From: Patiria pectinifera
Taxonomy: Eukaryota > Echinodermata > Asteroidea > Valvatida > Asterinidae
Reading direction: 5' to 3'
DNA length: 64,000 bases
Assembly: GCA_029964075.1 (NCBI GenBank)
Contig: CM057149.1
Coordinates: forward strand, 38,026,900 to 38,090,899
Part shown: positions 1 through 8,737 of the stretch, piece after piece
How the letters are laid out: each line of letters starts with the position of its first letter
Numbering within the stretch: position 1 is the stretch's first letter
The notes under the pieces: model-generated
Told to the model about the DNA's origin: nothing
The model's input: only the letters and a program-made list of their open reading frames with translations
The model's database searches: none
Program-made: the position numbers and the translations under genes

Positions 1-129
1 AAGTGGATGTAAATTCTAACATTCTAACACGTGTTATTTTCACCCTTTTGCGGGCGTGGCCTAAATATGTAAAGAGGCGGTACATTAGAGCAGCTTGATT
101 CAAACGAGGGAAAATCATCTTTCTTCTCA

Positions 130-640
130 TTGTCTTCTCTCTACAGGTTTCTTCAGGCTTGCGAGCTACAGTGCCTAGGGCGCTTTTGAGGAATCCTTGG
201 TTTCATTACCAGAAAAAAATTATTTATCGTTTATACTTTGTTTCGTATGAATAAAAAGGAGTAAATGCTTCAGATTTCAAATATGAACTTGTCATTCACA
301 AGGCTGGGTTGGGGCAACCTTGAAATTATAAAGCAAATAATTATATGTTAATCGCGTAAAATTAATATTAACAAAGTTCATAGGGTACAAATGATACCAT
401 GCTCGTATGAATAAAACATGGCATTTGCTTTTGCTACCACTTTGAAGCATTTACTCGCATCTGTATGAATGAAAATTAAGCAAACATTTTTACTCAAAAC
501 CATTTGCTAAAATCTGAAAATAATTAGTTTTTACCTTTTAGGTTTTGCTACACTATAAGCGTTTACTAGTATGAATATAAAAGAAGTAAATGCTTCAGAT
601 TTCAAATATTTATTTGTCATATTTCTGAAGTCCTTTATCT
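130..640. repeat. Outer left copy of satellite core edge plus sub-repeats B and truncated A
   Basis: Bases 130-210 match the 3' edge of the satellite core (TTCTCATTGTCTTCTCTCTAC through CATTACCAG). Bases 215-545 match sub-repeat B. Bases 570-630 match the start of sub-repeat A and then stop. The core-edge junction here reads CTACAGGTTTCTTCAGGC rather than the T-rich junction of most array units. It lies outside the array and is diverged from it. Confidence 0.85.
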
Positions 641-1800
641 ACAGAACTGTAAGTCCGATTGGGTTGAAACTTGGTATGTGGCCAGACCGGGATGTGTTAT
701 AGGTATAAAAAATAAAGTGACGTCATGATGACGCCATCCTGAGATTTTATATGAATATTTGAATTTTTGGACCGTTTAGCCATATATCACGAACGCAACA
801 TGCAAAGTTCAAAATTATTTTTTGTATTTGGTTTTTTAGGTAATAGGTATTTGCACAACATTTTTGAAAAACTTGGGTAGGTAGATAATGGTACTAGTAT
901 GCCAAGTCCGAAGTGACGTCACGATGACATCATCGTTTGATTTTTTTAATGATTTTTTAAATATTTATGATTTTATTCTGCTTCCAAAATTGCACACTTT
1001 CTTTCATCGGATTGACATTAAACTTGGTTCAAACCAAGATCACAATGAGAAAATGTGTATTGAGAAGGGTTTTAAAGATGACGTTATTGCAGGGCATGTG
1101 ACGTCATGTGATAAAATTATATTTTAGGAATTATTTTAAGCATTTGAACAACCTTTAACTGCATGAAGCACTATGACAAGTGACTGCAAAAGGACCAACG
1201 AAACATAACCATTTGTAAAATGCGAAAAGCCCTGTGTTCTGTTTGCAAACAGACATGGTGTCTTTTTTTTATTTCATCTTTTTATTTTTAATATGACGTC
1301 ACGTGACATGTGACGCCATATTAAAATTGCATATTTTGAAGGCCAATATCTACAGAACCACTGGTCCGATTGGGTTGAAAGTTGGTATGTACCTAGACCG
1401 GGATGTGTTATAGATGAAAATTGAAGTGATGCCATGATGACGTCATAATGGGTTACGTGACGTCTCGTTAGAGATTAATAGATTTGATCTTTAAAAATCA
1501 ATATAAAATCAACCATGAGAGACCTGAACATGATTTTCGTGGGATATGATAGAATTAACTTTTAAGACGGTGTTTGTGTTTAAAATTCTGTAACTTAAAA
1601 AGTACATAAGTGATTTGAATGATTCTTGTACTAAAACAAAGCTTATAAATTGGGCTTTCATATCTTGATTTTGATAGTGCTTCATGCAGAACTTCATTAA
1701 AAAAAATTGTCCTGCCATTTGGGTTTCCTTTTTTTTGACTCACCCTGTGTAAGTTACTTGTAGACAATCATACCAATTTAGATATGATTTTTTTTTTATA
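640..1800. repeat. Outer arm region with duplicated TGACGTCA-bearing segment (left copy)
   Basis: No gene is supported here. Two related segments about 700 bp apart (around 640-750 and 1340-1455) share TCTACAGAAC, the TCCGATTGGGTTGAAA stretch and GACCGGGATGTGTTATAG, each followed by TGACGTCA-like sequence. The block is mirrored at about 42560-43735. Short frames such as 888-1127 show no recognisable protein. Confidence 0.7.
718..1445. promoter_or_regulatory. Cluster of five perfect TGACGTCA octamers (left arm)
   Basis: Perfect palindromic TGACGTCA octamers, the CRE consensus bound by CREB/ATF bZIP factors, occur at 718-725, 914-921, 1099-1106, 1294-1301 and 1438-1445. Near-matches such as TGACGCCA and TGACATCA lie between them. 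Regulatory activity is inference; the octamers themselves are directly visible. Confidence 0.5.
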
Positions 1801-1944
1801 GCCGCCTACCTTAAAATGTAGTTCCACCCCTAAAGGGCAACAATTAGTCTTGCAACCGTTTAAACTTATCTTTACAGTGTATGGTAAACATAGTTAACCG
1901 ATGGAAAAGTTGTGTTTTTACCAGCAAAAATTTACAGTTTTAGA

Positions 1945-3234
1945 GGTGGGAGGAAAACCCCAGAAGAATAGTCTGGGGAAAACACACAGAATCAGGTAGG
2001 GACTGAAAACCCAATCGACATGTAGACCATGGGTGCTGATGCACAGCGCATTGTGCGCGTAAACGGCATTACGTTCATCACGTTTGATGCGCTTTTTTTG
2101 TATCGGTCCTCCAGCACGTGACCCTCCCCAGTGCCGCTTTCCGTTTCGGTTACGATAGTTTTATTTTCTGCAAACCTATAAACGTGTAAAGCTTACATTT
2201 TGCAGGCCATTTACTCAAGAACAAATGATTTTCAGTAAAAGCCTTTGCTTAATTTTTATTCATACAGATGGGAGTAATGCAAATGCCAGTTTTTATTCAT
2301 ACGAACTACCGTATGGTATTATTTGTACTTTTTCGCAATTAACATTAATAAATGCAGTAATTTTTGCGCAGAATTATGTGCATTTATATTTTCAAGGTAG
2401 CCCCAACCCAACCTTGTAATATGACAAGTAAATATTTGAAATCTGAAGCATTTACTCCGTTTTATTCATAAGAAACGAAGCAAACGTTTATAGTGTAGCA
2501 AAAGCTTAAAGGTAAAAAGTAATTATTTTCAGAATTTAGCAAACGGTTTTTAGTAAAAGTGTTTGCTTAATTTTCATTCATACAGATGCGAGTAAATGCT
2601 TCAAAGTGGTAGCAAAAGCAAATGCCATGTTTTAGTCATACAAACATGGTATCATTTGTACTTTATGAACTTTTATTAAATGCAGTAATTTTTTCGCAGA
2701 ATTATTTTACTTTATAATTTCAAGGTTGCCCCAACCCAGCCTTGTAAATGACAAGTGCATATTTAAAATCTGAAGCATTTACTCCTTTATATTCATACGA
2801 AACGAAATAAACGATAAATAATTTTTTTTCTGGTAATGAAACCAAGGATCCTCAAAAGTGCATGCCCCAGGCACTGTAGCTCGCAAACCCCGAAAAAAAA
2901 AACGTAGAGAGAAGACAATGAGAAGAAATTACAGTTTTAGAGGTGGGAGGAAAACCCCAGAAGAATAGTCTGGGGAAAACCCACGGAATCAGGTAGGGAC
3001 TGAAAACCCAATCCACGTGTAGATCATGGGTGCCAATGCACAGCGCATTGTGCACGTAAACGGCATTGCGTTCGTCACGTTTGATACGCTTTTTTTGTAT
3101 CGGTCCTCCAGCACGTGACCCTCCCCTGTGCCGCTTTCCGTTTCGGTTACGATAGTTTTATTTTCTGCAAACTTATAAACGTGTAAAGCTTTACATTTTG
3201 CAGGCCATTTACTCAAGAGCAAATGGTTTTTAGT
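1945..3234. repeat. Single satellite unit (about 1.3 copies) in left arm
   Basis: Read on the minus strand this segment gives core, sub-repeat B, sub-repeat A and part of a second core, ending in the same non-satellite flank as the right arm. It is the left-arm counterpart of the 35-unit array. Its core carries the same 7-A run (GATACAAAAAAAGCGTATC) as most array units, plus a few private changes such as GTGCAC for GCGCAC. Confidence 0.9.
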
Positions 3235-3505
3235 AAAAGTGTTTGCTTAATTTTTATTCATACAGATGCGAGTAAATGCTTCGAAAGTGGTAGTAAAAGC
3301 AAATGCCATGCTTTATTCATACAAACATATGGTATCATTTGTACTTTATGAACTTTAATAAATGCAGTAGTTTATGCGCAGAATTATTTTGCTTTATAAT
3401 TTCAAGGTTGCCATAACCCAGCCTTGTAAATGACAAGTGCATATTTGAAATCTAAAGCATTTACTCCTTTTTATTTATACGAAACGAAGTAAACGATTAT
3501 TAGGC
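3235..3505. repeat. Inner-flank sub-repeat B (left arm)
   Basis: A diverged copy of satellite sub-repeat B lies between the array unit and the 320-bp repeats. It has the TTCATACAGATGCGAGTAAATGC and CCAGCCTTGTAAATGACAAG features of B. Its mirror in the right arm is about 7068-7340. Confidence 0.8.
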
Positions 3506-3559
3506 CAAAAAAGGCTCTGGTTTCTGGTATGCGCGCGCGTCGCCATGCGCGTCGGCAAT

Positions 3560-4250
3560 GTAAGAAAGATGATGACTTTTAATGTAAGATGATGTCTCAA
3601 ACCACCAAACTCACTGGTTCGACTGGAATCCTGCTGCTGCACAATTTTAACGTGTTATTTCTCATAAAGTTATTTCTCACGTCTAAGTTTATTTCAAGCA
3701 TGAAGAACAAAGAAAAATGGATGTTAAATACATTTTGCACTCCCCTTTTTGAAAAATCAAGCTCCGCCCCCCAAAATTGTGCAAGATCCACGATGTGTTC
3801 ACCTCTTAAAATTATTTTCAGCCCATTTTAACTGGACCTGCCAATTTTCAGGATTTTACTACCAAACCGAATAATGTTTTCCATATTAGAACCAAACTGC
3901 TAATATATACCGCCTCTTTTGTACATTTAGGCCACGCCCACAAAATGGGTGGAAATTAACTGGTGTTCGAATGCTAGAATGTTATATTTTATGTTTAAGT
4001 TTATTTCAAACCATAGAAAAACAAGGAAAATGGATGTTAAATACAGTTTTTATGAGTTTGTATTGTTTGCACCCCCTTTAAAAAAAAATCAAGCTCCGCC
4101 CCCAAAATGGGCAAGATCCAGGATGGGTCCCGATCTTAAAATGAATTCTAGCCCATTTTGACCCCATTTGCCAGATTTCATGCTTTTACCACAAAGTGCA
4201 CGATTTGGGCCAAAAATGGACCTAAGCAGCTCCACTAATATATGTGCATT
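3560..4250. repeat. Two tandem ~320-bp repeat units (left arm)
   Basis: Two direct, diverged copies share the order: ATACCGCCTCTTT, AGGCCACGCCC, TTTATTTCAA with GGATGTTAAATACA, a T-rich stretch ending in AAATCAAGCTCCGCCCCC, GGGCAAGATCCA, and TTCAGCCCATTT. The same pair is inverted at about 6300-6985 and repeated directly at about 44285-44930. No coding potential is seen. It looks like a dispersed noncoding repeat. Confidence 0.8.
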
Positions 4251-4650
4251 CATAAACGCACTAAGAAGCTTGTTTACGTGTTACCTTGAAGAACAAAACA
4301 CAAGAGGACCTGGGCTCAAGTCCTTGGAAGTGTTCGTGTACAAACCACATGTAAACATGCAAAGTCCAAAGGATTAAATCAAAGAGGACAACCAGTCCAG
4401 GTCCTCGGTAGAGAAATGTGTGTTAATTCATGTCGCAGTCATGTGCTCTATTAGTTGCTCAGAGGCAGTACCTACTGTAAAGCAGCTCGTATGTTTGTGT
4501 TCATTATATCTGTTGGTCGAACTAGTTATCGAAAGATTCTTCAGAGTTTTATTTGCAAACGTTTGATGTTTGATGTTGATGTTTCCGAGGCAAAACCCAT
4601 TCCCGCGAATTCCCACGTTCCCACAATTCTAAAATAAATGATTTACTTAC

Positions 4651-4806
4651 TCGGAGGTCTCTCAGATTCACGTTTTCCTCAGGAAAAAGGCCAAGATTCA
4701 CGTTTTCCTCAGGAAAAAGGCCAGGGTCGTTGTCAGTATCAGAACAGACTACCAGACCGGCAACCAGGAGGAAAATGATCAGAAATTTCAGGCAGGGCGG
4801 TCCCAT
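4651..4806 (-). CDS. Signal-peptide first exon of a small secreted protein, left palindromic copy
   Basis: On the minus strand an ATG at 4806 opens 52 codons ending at a strong donor (CGA|GTAAGTAAAT), intron phase 0. The start MGPPCLKFLIIFLLVAGLVV is a typical signal peptide; an acidic stretch follows with the ten-residue unit GLFPEENVNL present twice in tandem, encoded by a perfect 30-bp duplication. The product is not recognised. Homology to the right copy ends about 35 bp upstream of the ATG, where a retrotransposon tail begins, so this copy has lost its native promoter and may be silent. Downstream exons would lie to the left; none is recognised in the arm. Confidence 0.6.
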
Positions 4807-4845
4807 CGTGGCCGAGCCAATTGTTAGCTGTTTCAAATTCAAACT

Positions 4846-5142
4846 ATGACCAACTCAAACCCTCTTGTGGAGCGTGTAAGAACTCGGCAGCTCAAGTTCC
4901 TTGGGCACATACTCCGCATGCCAGACGATGAGCTTGCAAAAGTGTATGCCCTTTATACACCTACCCAGGGGAGAAGGAAACCAGGAAGACAACGCACATC
5001 ATACCTGACTTATATTCAACGCTTGCTTGGAGATAGTGGTGGCATGCTGCGACCAGACCAAATCGCAACACTTGCCCAAGATCGCAGTAAATGGAAGAAG
5101 CTTGTAGTCGACTGCTCCGCAGCCGAAGGATGATGATGATGA
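4846..5142 (+). pseudogene. 3' end of a non-LTR retrotransposon reverse transcriptase (5'-truncated)
   Basis: About 95 codons match the C-terminal tail common in non-LTR retrotransposon ORF2 proteins: RQLKFLGHILRMPDDELAKV, then GRRKPGRQRTSYLTYIQRLL, then LAQDRSKWKKLVVDCSAAEG and a stop. A short TGATGATGATGA tract follows immediately, like the 3' microsatellite tail of RTE-type and related LINEs. No RT catalytic domain is present, so this is a typical 5'-truncated insertion. It starts exactly where palindrome homology of the left arm ends, and may have taken part in making the rearrangement. Clade assignment is uncertain. Confidence 0.8.
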
Positions 5143-5423
5143 ACAAGCAATGGCAGCCATTTTGAAAAGTTATAAATTACTATTCTTCCTCATAGTTTTT
5201 CCAATTACAAATCTGCGATGGCCCTATAGCCAAATATTCGCAGTTACAATCCAAAAATAATTGAATAATGTCAGAACACAACTGAATGTTTAATCAATCA
5301 CATTTCTCTAGAAACTAAGAATACTATGTGAGTAAGGCGTTACTGACACGGGATACCATTTCGAACGATCAGGCAGAAAACACAATTTGGACATCCAAAG
5401 GAGAGCAATGGAGAAGAAAACAT

Positions 5424-5458
5424 CCGAGCCGAGCCGAACCAAGCCGAGCCAAGCCGAT
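5424..5458 (+). repeat. CCGAG/CCAAG pentanucleotide run
   Basis: Seven consecutive 5-bp units (CCGAG, CCGAG, CCGAA, CCAAG, CCGAG, CCAAG, CCGAT) lie about 280 bp upstream of the right-copy ATG. Confidence 0.8.
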
Positions 5459-5584
5459 GTCAACCAAGGCAAACACGGCGCCACTGTCATACTCATTATG
5501 CATGGTCTGATGTCAGCTGATTGTTTTATGGTCACTGAGCTCACGTATTCAAACGACGATCAAACAATGAAATTTCTTTCCCAA

Positions 5585-5590
5585 TATAAG
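5585..5590 (+). promoter_or_regulatory. TATA-like box upstream of right-copy secreted-protein exon
   Basis: TATAAG lies 148 bp upstream of the ATG at 5738. A start site about 30 bp downstream (near 5615) would give a 5'-UTR of about 120 bases. There is no counterpart for the left copy because homology stops at about 5705. This is a single-motif prediction. Confidence 0.3.
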
Positions 5591-5737
5591 TTCATCTTCA
5601 AAGCCTCCATATACCACTAGTCGCTTTTGGACGGCCGCATCAACAGTGCCTTTTTGCAAACCGGTACAGACATCGCAACTTTCGGAAAATAAACACGCTT
5701 TCTGAATTTGAAACAGCTAACAATTGGCTCGGCCACG

Positions 5738-5893
5738 ATGGGACCGCCCTGCCTGAAATTTCTGATCATTTTCCTCCTGGTTGCCGGTCTGGTAGTCTGT
5801 TCTGATACTGACAACGACCCTGGCCTTTTTCCTGAGGAAAACGTGAATCTTGGCCTTTTTCCTGAGGAAAACGTGAATCTGAGAGACCTCCGA
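5738..5893 (+). CDS. Signal-peptide first exon of a small secreted protein, right palindromic copy
   Basis: An ATG at 5738 opens 52 codons ending at the donor CGA|GTAAGTAAAT at 5893/5894, intron phase 0. Residues 1-21 form a hydrophobic signal peptide (MGPPCLKFLIIFLLVAGLVV). The remainder, from about residue 22, is strongly acidic and contains GLFPEENVNL twice in tandem. This copy keeps unduplicated upstream DNA with a TATA-like box at 5585, so it is the better candidate for a live gene. Any intron would have to cross the 35-kb satellite; a phase-0-compatible candidate exon exists at 48242, but the link is speculative. The family is not recognised. Confidence 0.65.
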
Positions 5894-6299
5894 GTAAGTA
5901 AATCATTTATTTTATAATTGTGGGAACGTGGGAATTCGCGGGAATGGGTTTTGCCTCGGAAACATCAACATCAAACATCAAACGTTTGCAAATAAAACTC
6001 TGAAGAATCTTTCGATAACAGGTTCGACCAACAGATATAATGAACACAAACATACGAGCTGCTTTACAGTAGGTACTGCCTCTGAGCAACTAATAGAGCA
6101 CATGACTGCGACATGAATTAACACACATTTCTCTACCGAGGACCTGGACTGGTTGTCCTCTTTGATTTAATCCTTTGGACTTTGCATGTTTACATGTGGT
6201 TTGTACACGAACACTTCCAAGGACTTGAGCCCAGGTCCTCTTGTGTTTTGTTCTTCAAGGTAACACGTAAACAAGCTTCTTAGTGCGTTTATGAATGCA

Positions 6300-6985
6300 C
6301 ATATATTAGTGGAGCTGCTTAGGTCCATTTTTGGCCCAAATCGTGCACTTTGTGGTAAAAGCATGAAATCTGGCAAATGGGGTCAAAATGGGCTAGAATT
6401 CATTTTAAGATCGGGACCCATCCTGGATCTTGCCCATTTTGGGGGCGGAGCTTGATTTTTTTTTAAAGGGGGTGCAAACAATACAAACTCATAAAAACTG
6501 TATTTAACATCCATTTTCCTTGTTTTTCTATGGTTTGAAATAAACTTAAACATAAAATATAACATTCTAGCATTCGAACACCAGTTAATTTCCACCCATT
6601 TTGTGGGCGTGGCCTAAATGTACAAAAGAGGCGGTATATATTAGCAGTTTGGTTCTAATATGGAAAACATTATTCGGTTTGGTAGTAAAATCCTGAAAAT
6701 TGGCATGTCCAGTTAAAATGGGCTGAAAATAATTTTAAGAGGTGAACACATCTTGGATCTTGCACAATTTTTGGGGGCGGAGCTTGATTTTTCAAAAAGG
6801 GGAGTGCAAAAAATTAAAAAAACTCAGAAAAACTGTATTTAACATCCATTTTTCTTTGTTCTTCATGCTTGAAATAAACTTAGACGTGAGAAATAACTTT
6901 ATGAGAAATAACACGTTAAAATTGTGCAGCAGCAGGATTCCAGTCGAACCAGTGAGTTTGGTGGTTTGAGACATCATCTTACATT
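6300..6985. repeat. Two tandem ~320-bp repeat units (right arm, inverted)
   Basis: This is the reverse-complement partner of 3560-4250 with the same two-unit layout. A local difference at about 6805-6830 adds roughly 30 bp (AAAAAATTAAAAAAACTCAG) relative to the left arm. Confidence 0.8.
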
Positions 6986-7067
6986 AAAAGTCATCATCTT
7001 TCTTACATTGCCGACGCGCATGGCGACGCGCGCGCATACCAGAAACCAGAGCCTTTTTTGGCCTAAT

Positions 7068-7340
7068 AATCGTTTACTTCGTTTCGTATAAATAAAAAGG
7101 AGTAAATGCTTTAGATTTCAAATATGCACTTGTCATTTACAAGGCTGGGTTATGGCAACCTTGAAATTATAAAGCAAAATAATTCTGCGCATAAACTACT
7201 GCATTTATTAAAGTTCATTAAGTACAAATGATACCATATGTTTGTATGAATAAAGCATGGCATTTGCTTTTACTACCACTTTCGAAGCATTTACTCGCAT
7301 CTGTATGAATAAAAATTAAGCAAAGGCTTTTACTGAAAAT
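7068..7340. repeat. Inner-flank sub-repeat B (right arm)
   Basis: This is the mirror of 3235-3505. It reads GTATAAATAAAAAGGAGTAAATGC through the GCATTTACTCGCATC segment and runs directly into the first core of the array. Confidence 0.8.
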
Positions 7341-8338
7341 CATTTGCTCTTGAGTAAATGGCCTGCAAAATGTAAAGCTTCACACGTTTATAAGTTTGCA
7401 GAAAATAAAACTATCGTAACCGAAACGGAAAGCGGCACAGGGGAGGGTCACGTGCTGGAGGACCGATACAAAAAAAGCGTATCAAACGTGACGAACGCAA
7501 TGCCGTTTACGCGCACAATGCGCTGTGCATCGGCACCCATGATCTACACGTGGATTGGGTTTTCAGTCCCTACCTGATTCCGTGGGTTTTCCCCAGACTA
7601 TTCTTCTGGGGTTTTCCTCCCACCTCTAAAACTGTAATTTCTTCTCATTGTCTTCTCTCTACGTTTTTTTTTCGGTGTTTGCGAGCTACAGTGCCTGGGG
7701 CATACACTTTTGAGGATCCTTGGTTTCATTACCAGAAAAAAAATTATTTATCGTTTATTTCGTTTCGTATGAATATAAAGGAGTAAATGCTTCAGATTTT
7801 AAATATGCACTTGTCATTTACAAGGCTGGGTTGGGGCAACCTTGAAATTATAAAGTAAAATAATTCTGCGACAAAATTACTGCATTTAATAAAAGTTCAT
7901 AAAGTACAAATGATACCATGTTTGTATGAATAAAACATGGCATTTGCTTTGCTACCACTTTGAAGCATTTACTCGCATCTGTATGAATGAAAATTAAGCA
8001 AACACTTTTACTAAAAACCGTTTGCTAAATTCTGAAAATAATTACTTTTACCTTTAAGCTTTTGCTACACTATAAACGTTTGCTTCGTTTCTTATGAATA
8101 AAACGGAGTAAATGCTTCAGATTTCAAATATTTACTTGTCATATTACAAGGTTGGGTTGGGGCTACCTTGAAAATATAAATGCACATAATTCTGCGCAAA
8201 AATTACTGCATTTATTAATGTTAATTGCGAAAAAGTACAAATAATACCATACGGTAGTTCGTATGAATAAAAACTGGCATTTGCATTACTCCCATCTGTA
8301 TGAATAAAAATTAAGCAAAGGCTTTTACTGAAAATCAT

Positions 8339-8737
8339 TTGCTCTTGAGTAAATGGCCTGCAAAATGTAAAGCTTTACACGTTTATAAGTTTGCAGAAAA
8401 TAAAACTATCGTAACCGAAACGGAAAGCGGCACAGGGGAGGGTCACGTGCTGGAGGACCGATACAAAAAAAGCGTATCAAACGTGACGAACGCAATGCCG
8501 TTTACGCGCACAATGCGCTGTGCATCGGCACCCATGATCTACACGTGGATTGGGTTTTCAGTCCCTACCTGATTCCGTGGGTTTTCCCCAGACTATTCTT
8601 CTGGGGTTTTCCTCCCACCTCTAAAACTGTAATTTCTTCTCATTGTCTTCTCTCTACGTTTTTTTTTCGGGGTTTGCGAGCTACAGTGCCTGGGGCATGC
8701 ACTTTTGAGGATCCTTGGTTTCATTACCAGAAAAAAA
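8339..8737 (+). repeat. Representative satellite core with a possible exon relic
   Basis: The core is the GC-richest part of each unit. After an acceptor-like TTTGCAG it can be read as ENKTIVTETESGTGEGHVLE, DRYKKRIKRDERNAVYAHNA, LCIGTHDLHVDWVFSP. This reading needs five A's in GATAC(A)nGCGTATC. This unit has seven A's and is shifted, whereas the unit at 27239-27466 has five and reads through to a TAA. The peptide is charged and not low-complexity, but I do not recognise it. It may be a captured exon fragment or chance. The core also contains a CCCCAG-N9-CTGGGG dyad. Confidence 0.35.

Larger units (their letters stand above)
1..4845. repeat. Left arm of giant imperfect palindrome (cut by window edge)
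   Basis: This arm is the near-identical reverse complement of 5705-7340 (inner part) plus 42430-44372 (outer part). Base 1 pairs with about 44372, and the exon at 4651-4806 pairs with 5738-5893. Only scattered substitutions and short indels separate the arms. In inner regions the paired coordinates sum to 10544 near the centre and 10566 at the array edge, so only about 22 bp of net indel has built up over 1.6 kb. The true outer end may lie left of the window. Confidence 0.93.
4846..5704. other. Palindrome spacer (asymmetric centre)
   Basis: This roughly 860-bp stretch has no inverted partner. Its left third is the 3' end of a non-LTR retrotransposon. The rest contains a pentanucleotide run and a TATA-like box and leads into the right-hand exon, so it looks like the original 5' flank of that exon. 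The left exon lost its own upstream DNA at this junction. Confidence 0.8.

Noticed and set aside
888..1127. 79-codon frame conserved in both arms (888-1127 and 43240-43479)
   Set aside because: Conservation follows the palindrome DNA identity; the sequence is low-complexity and AT-rich with no recognisable features.
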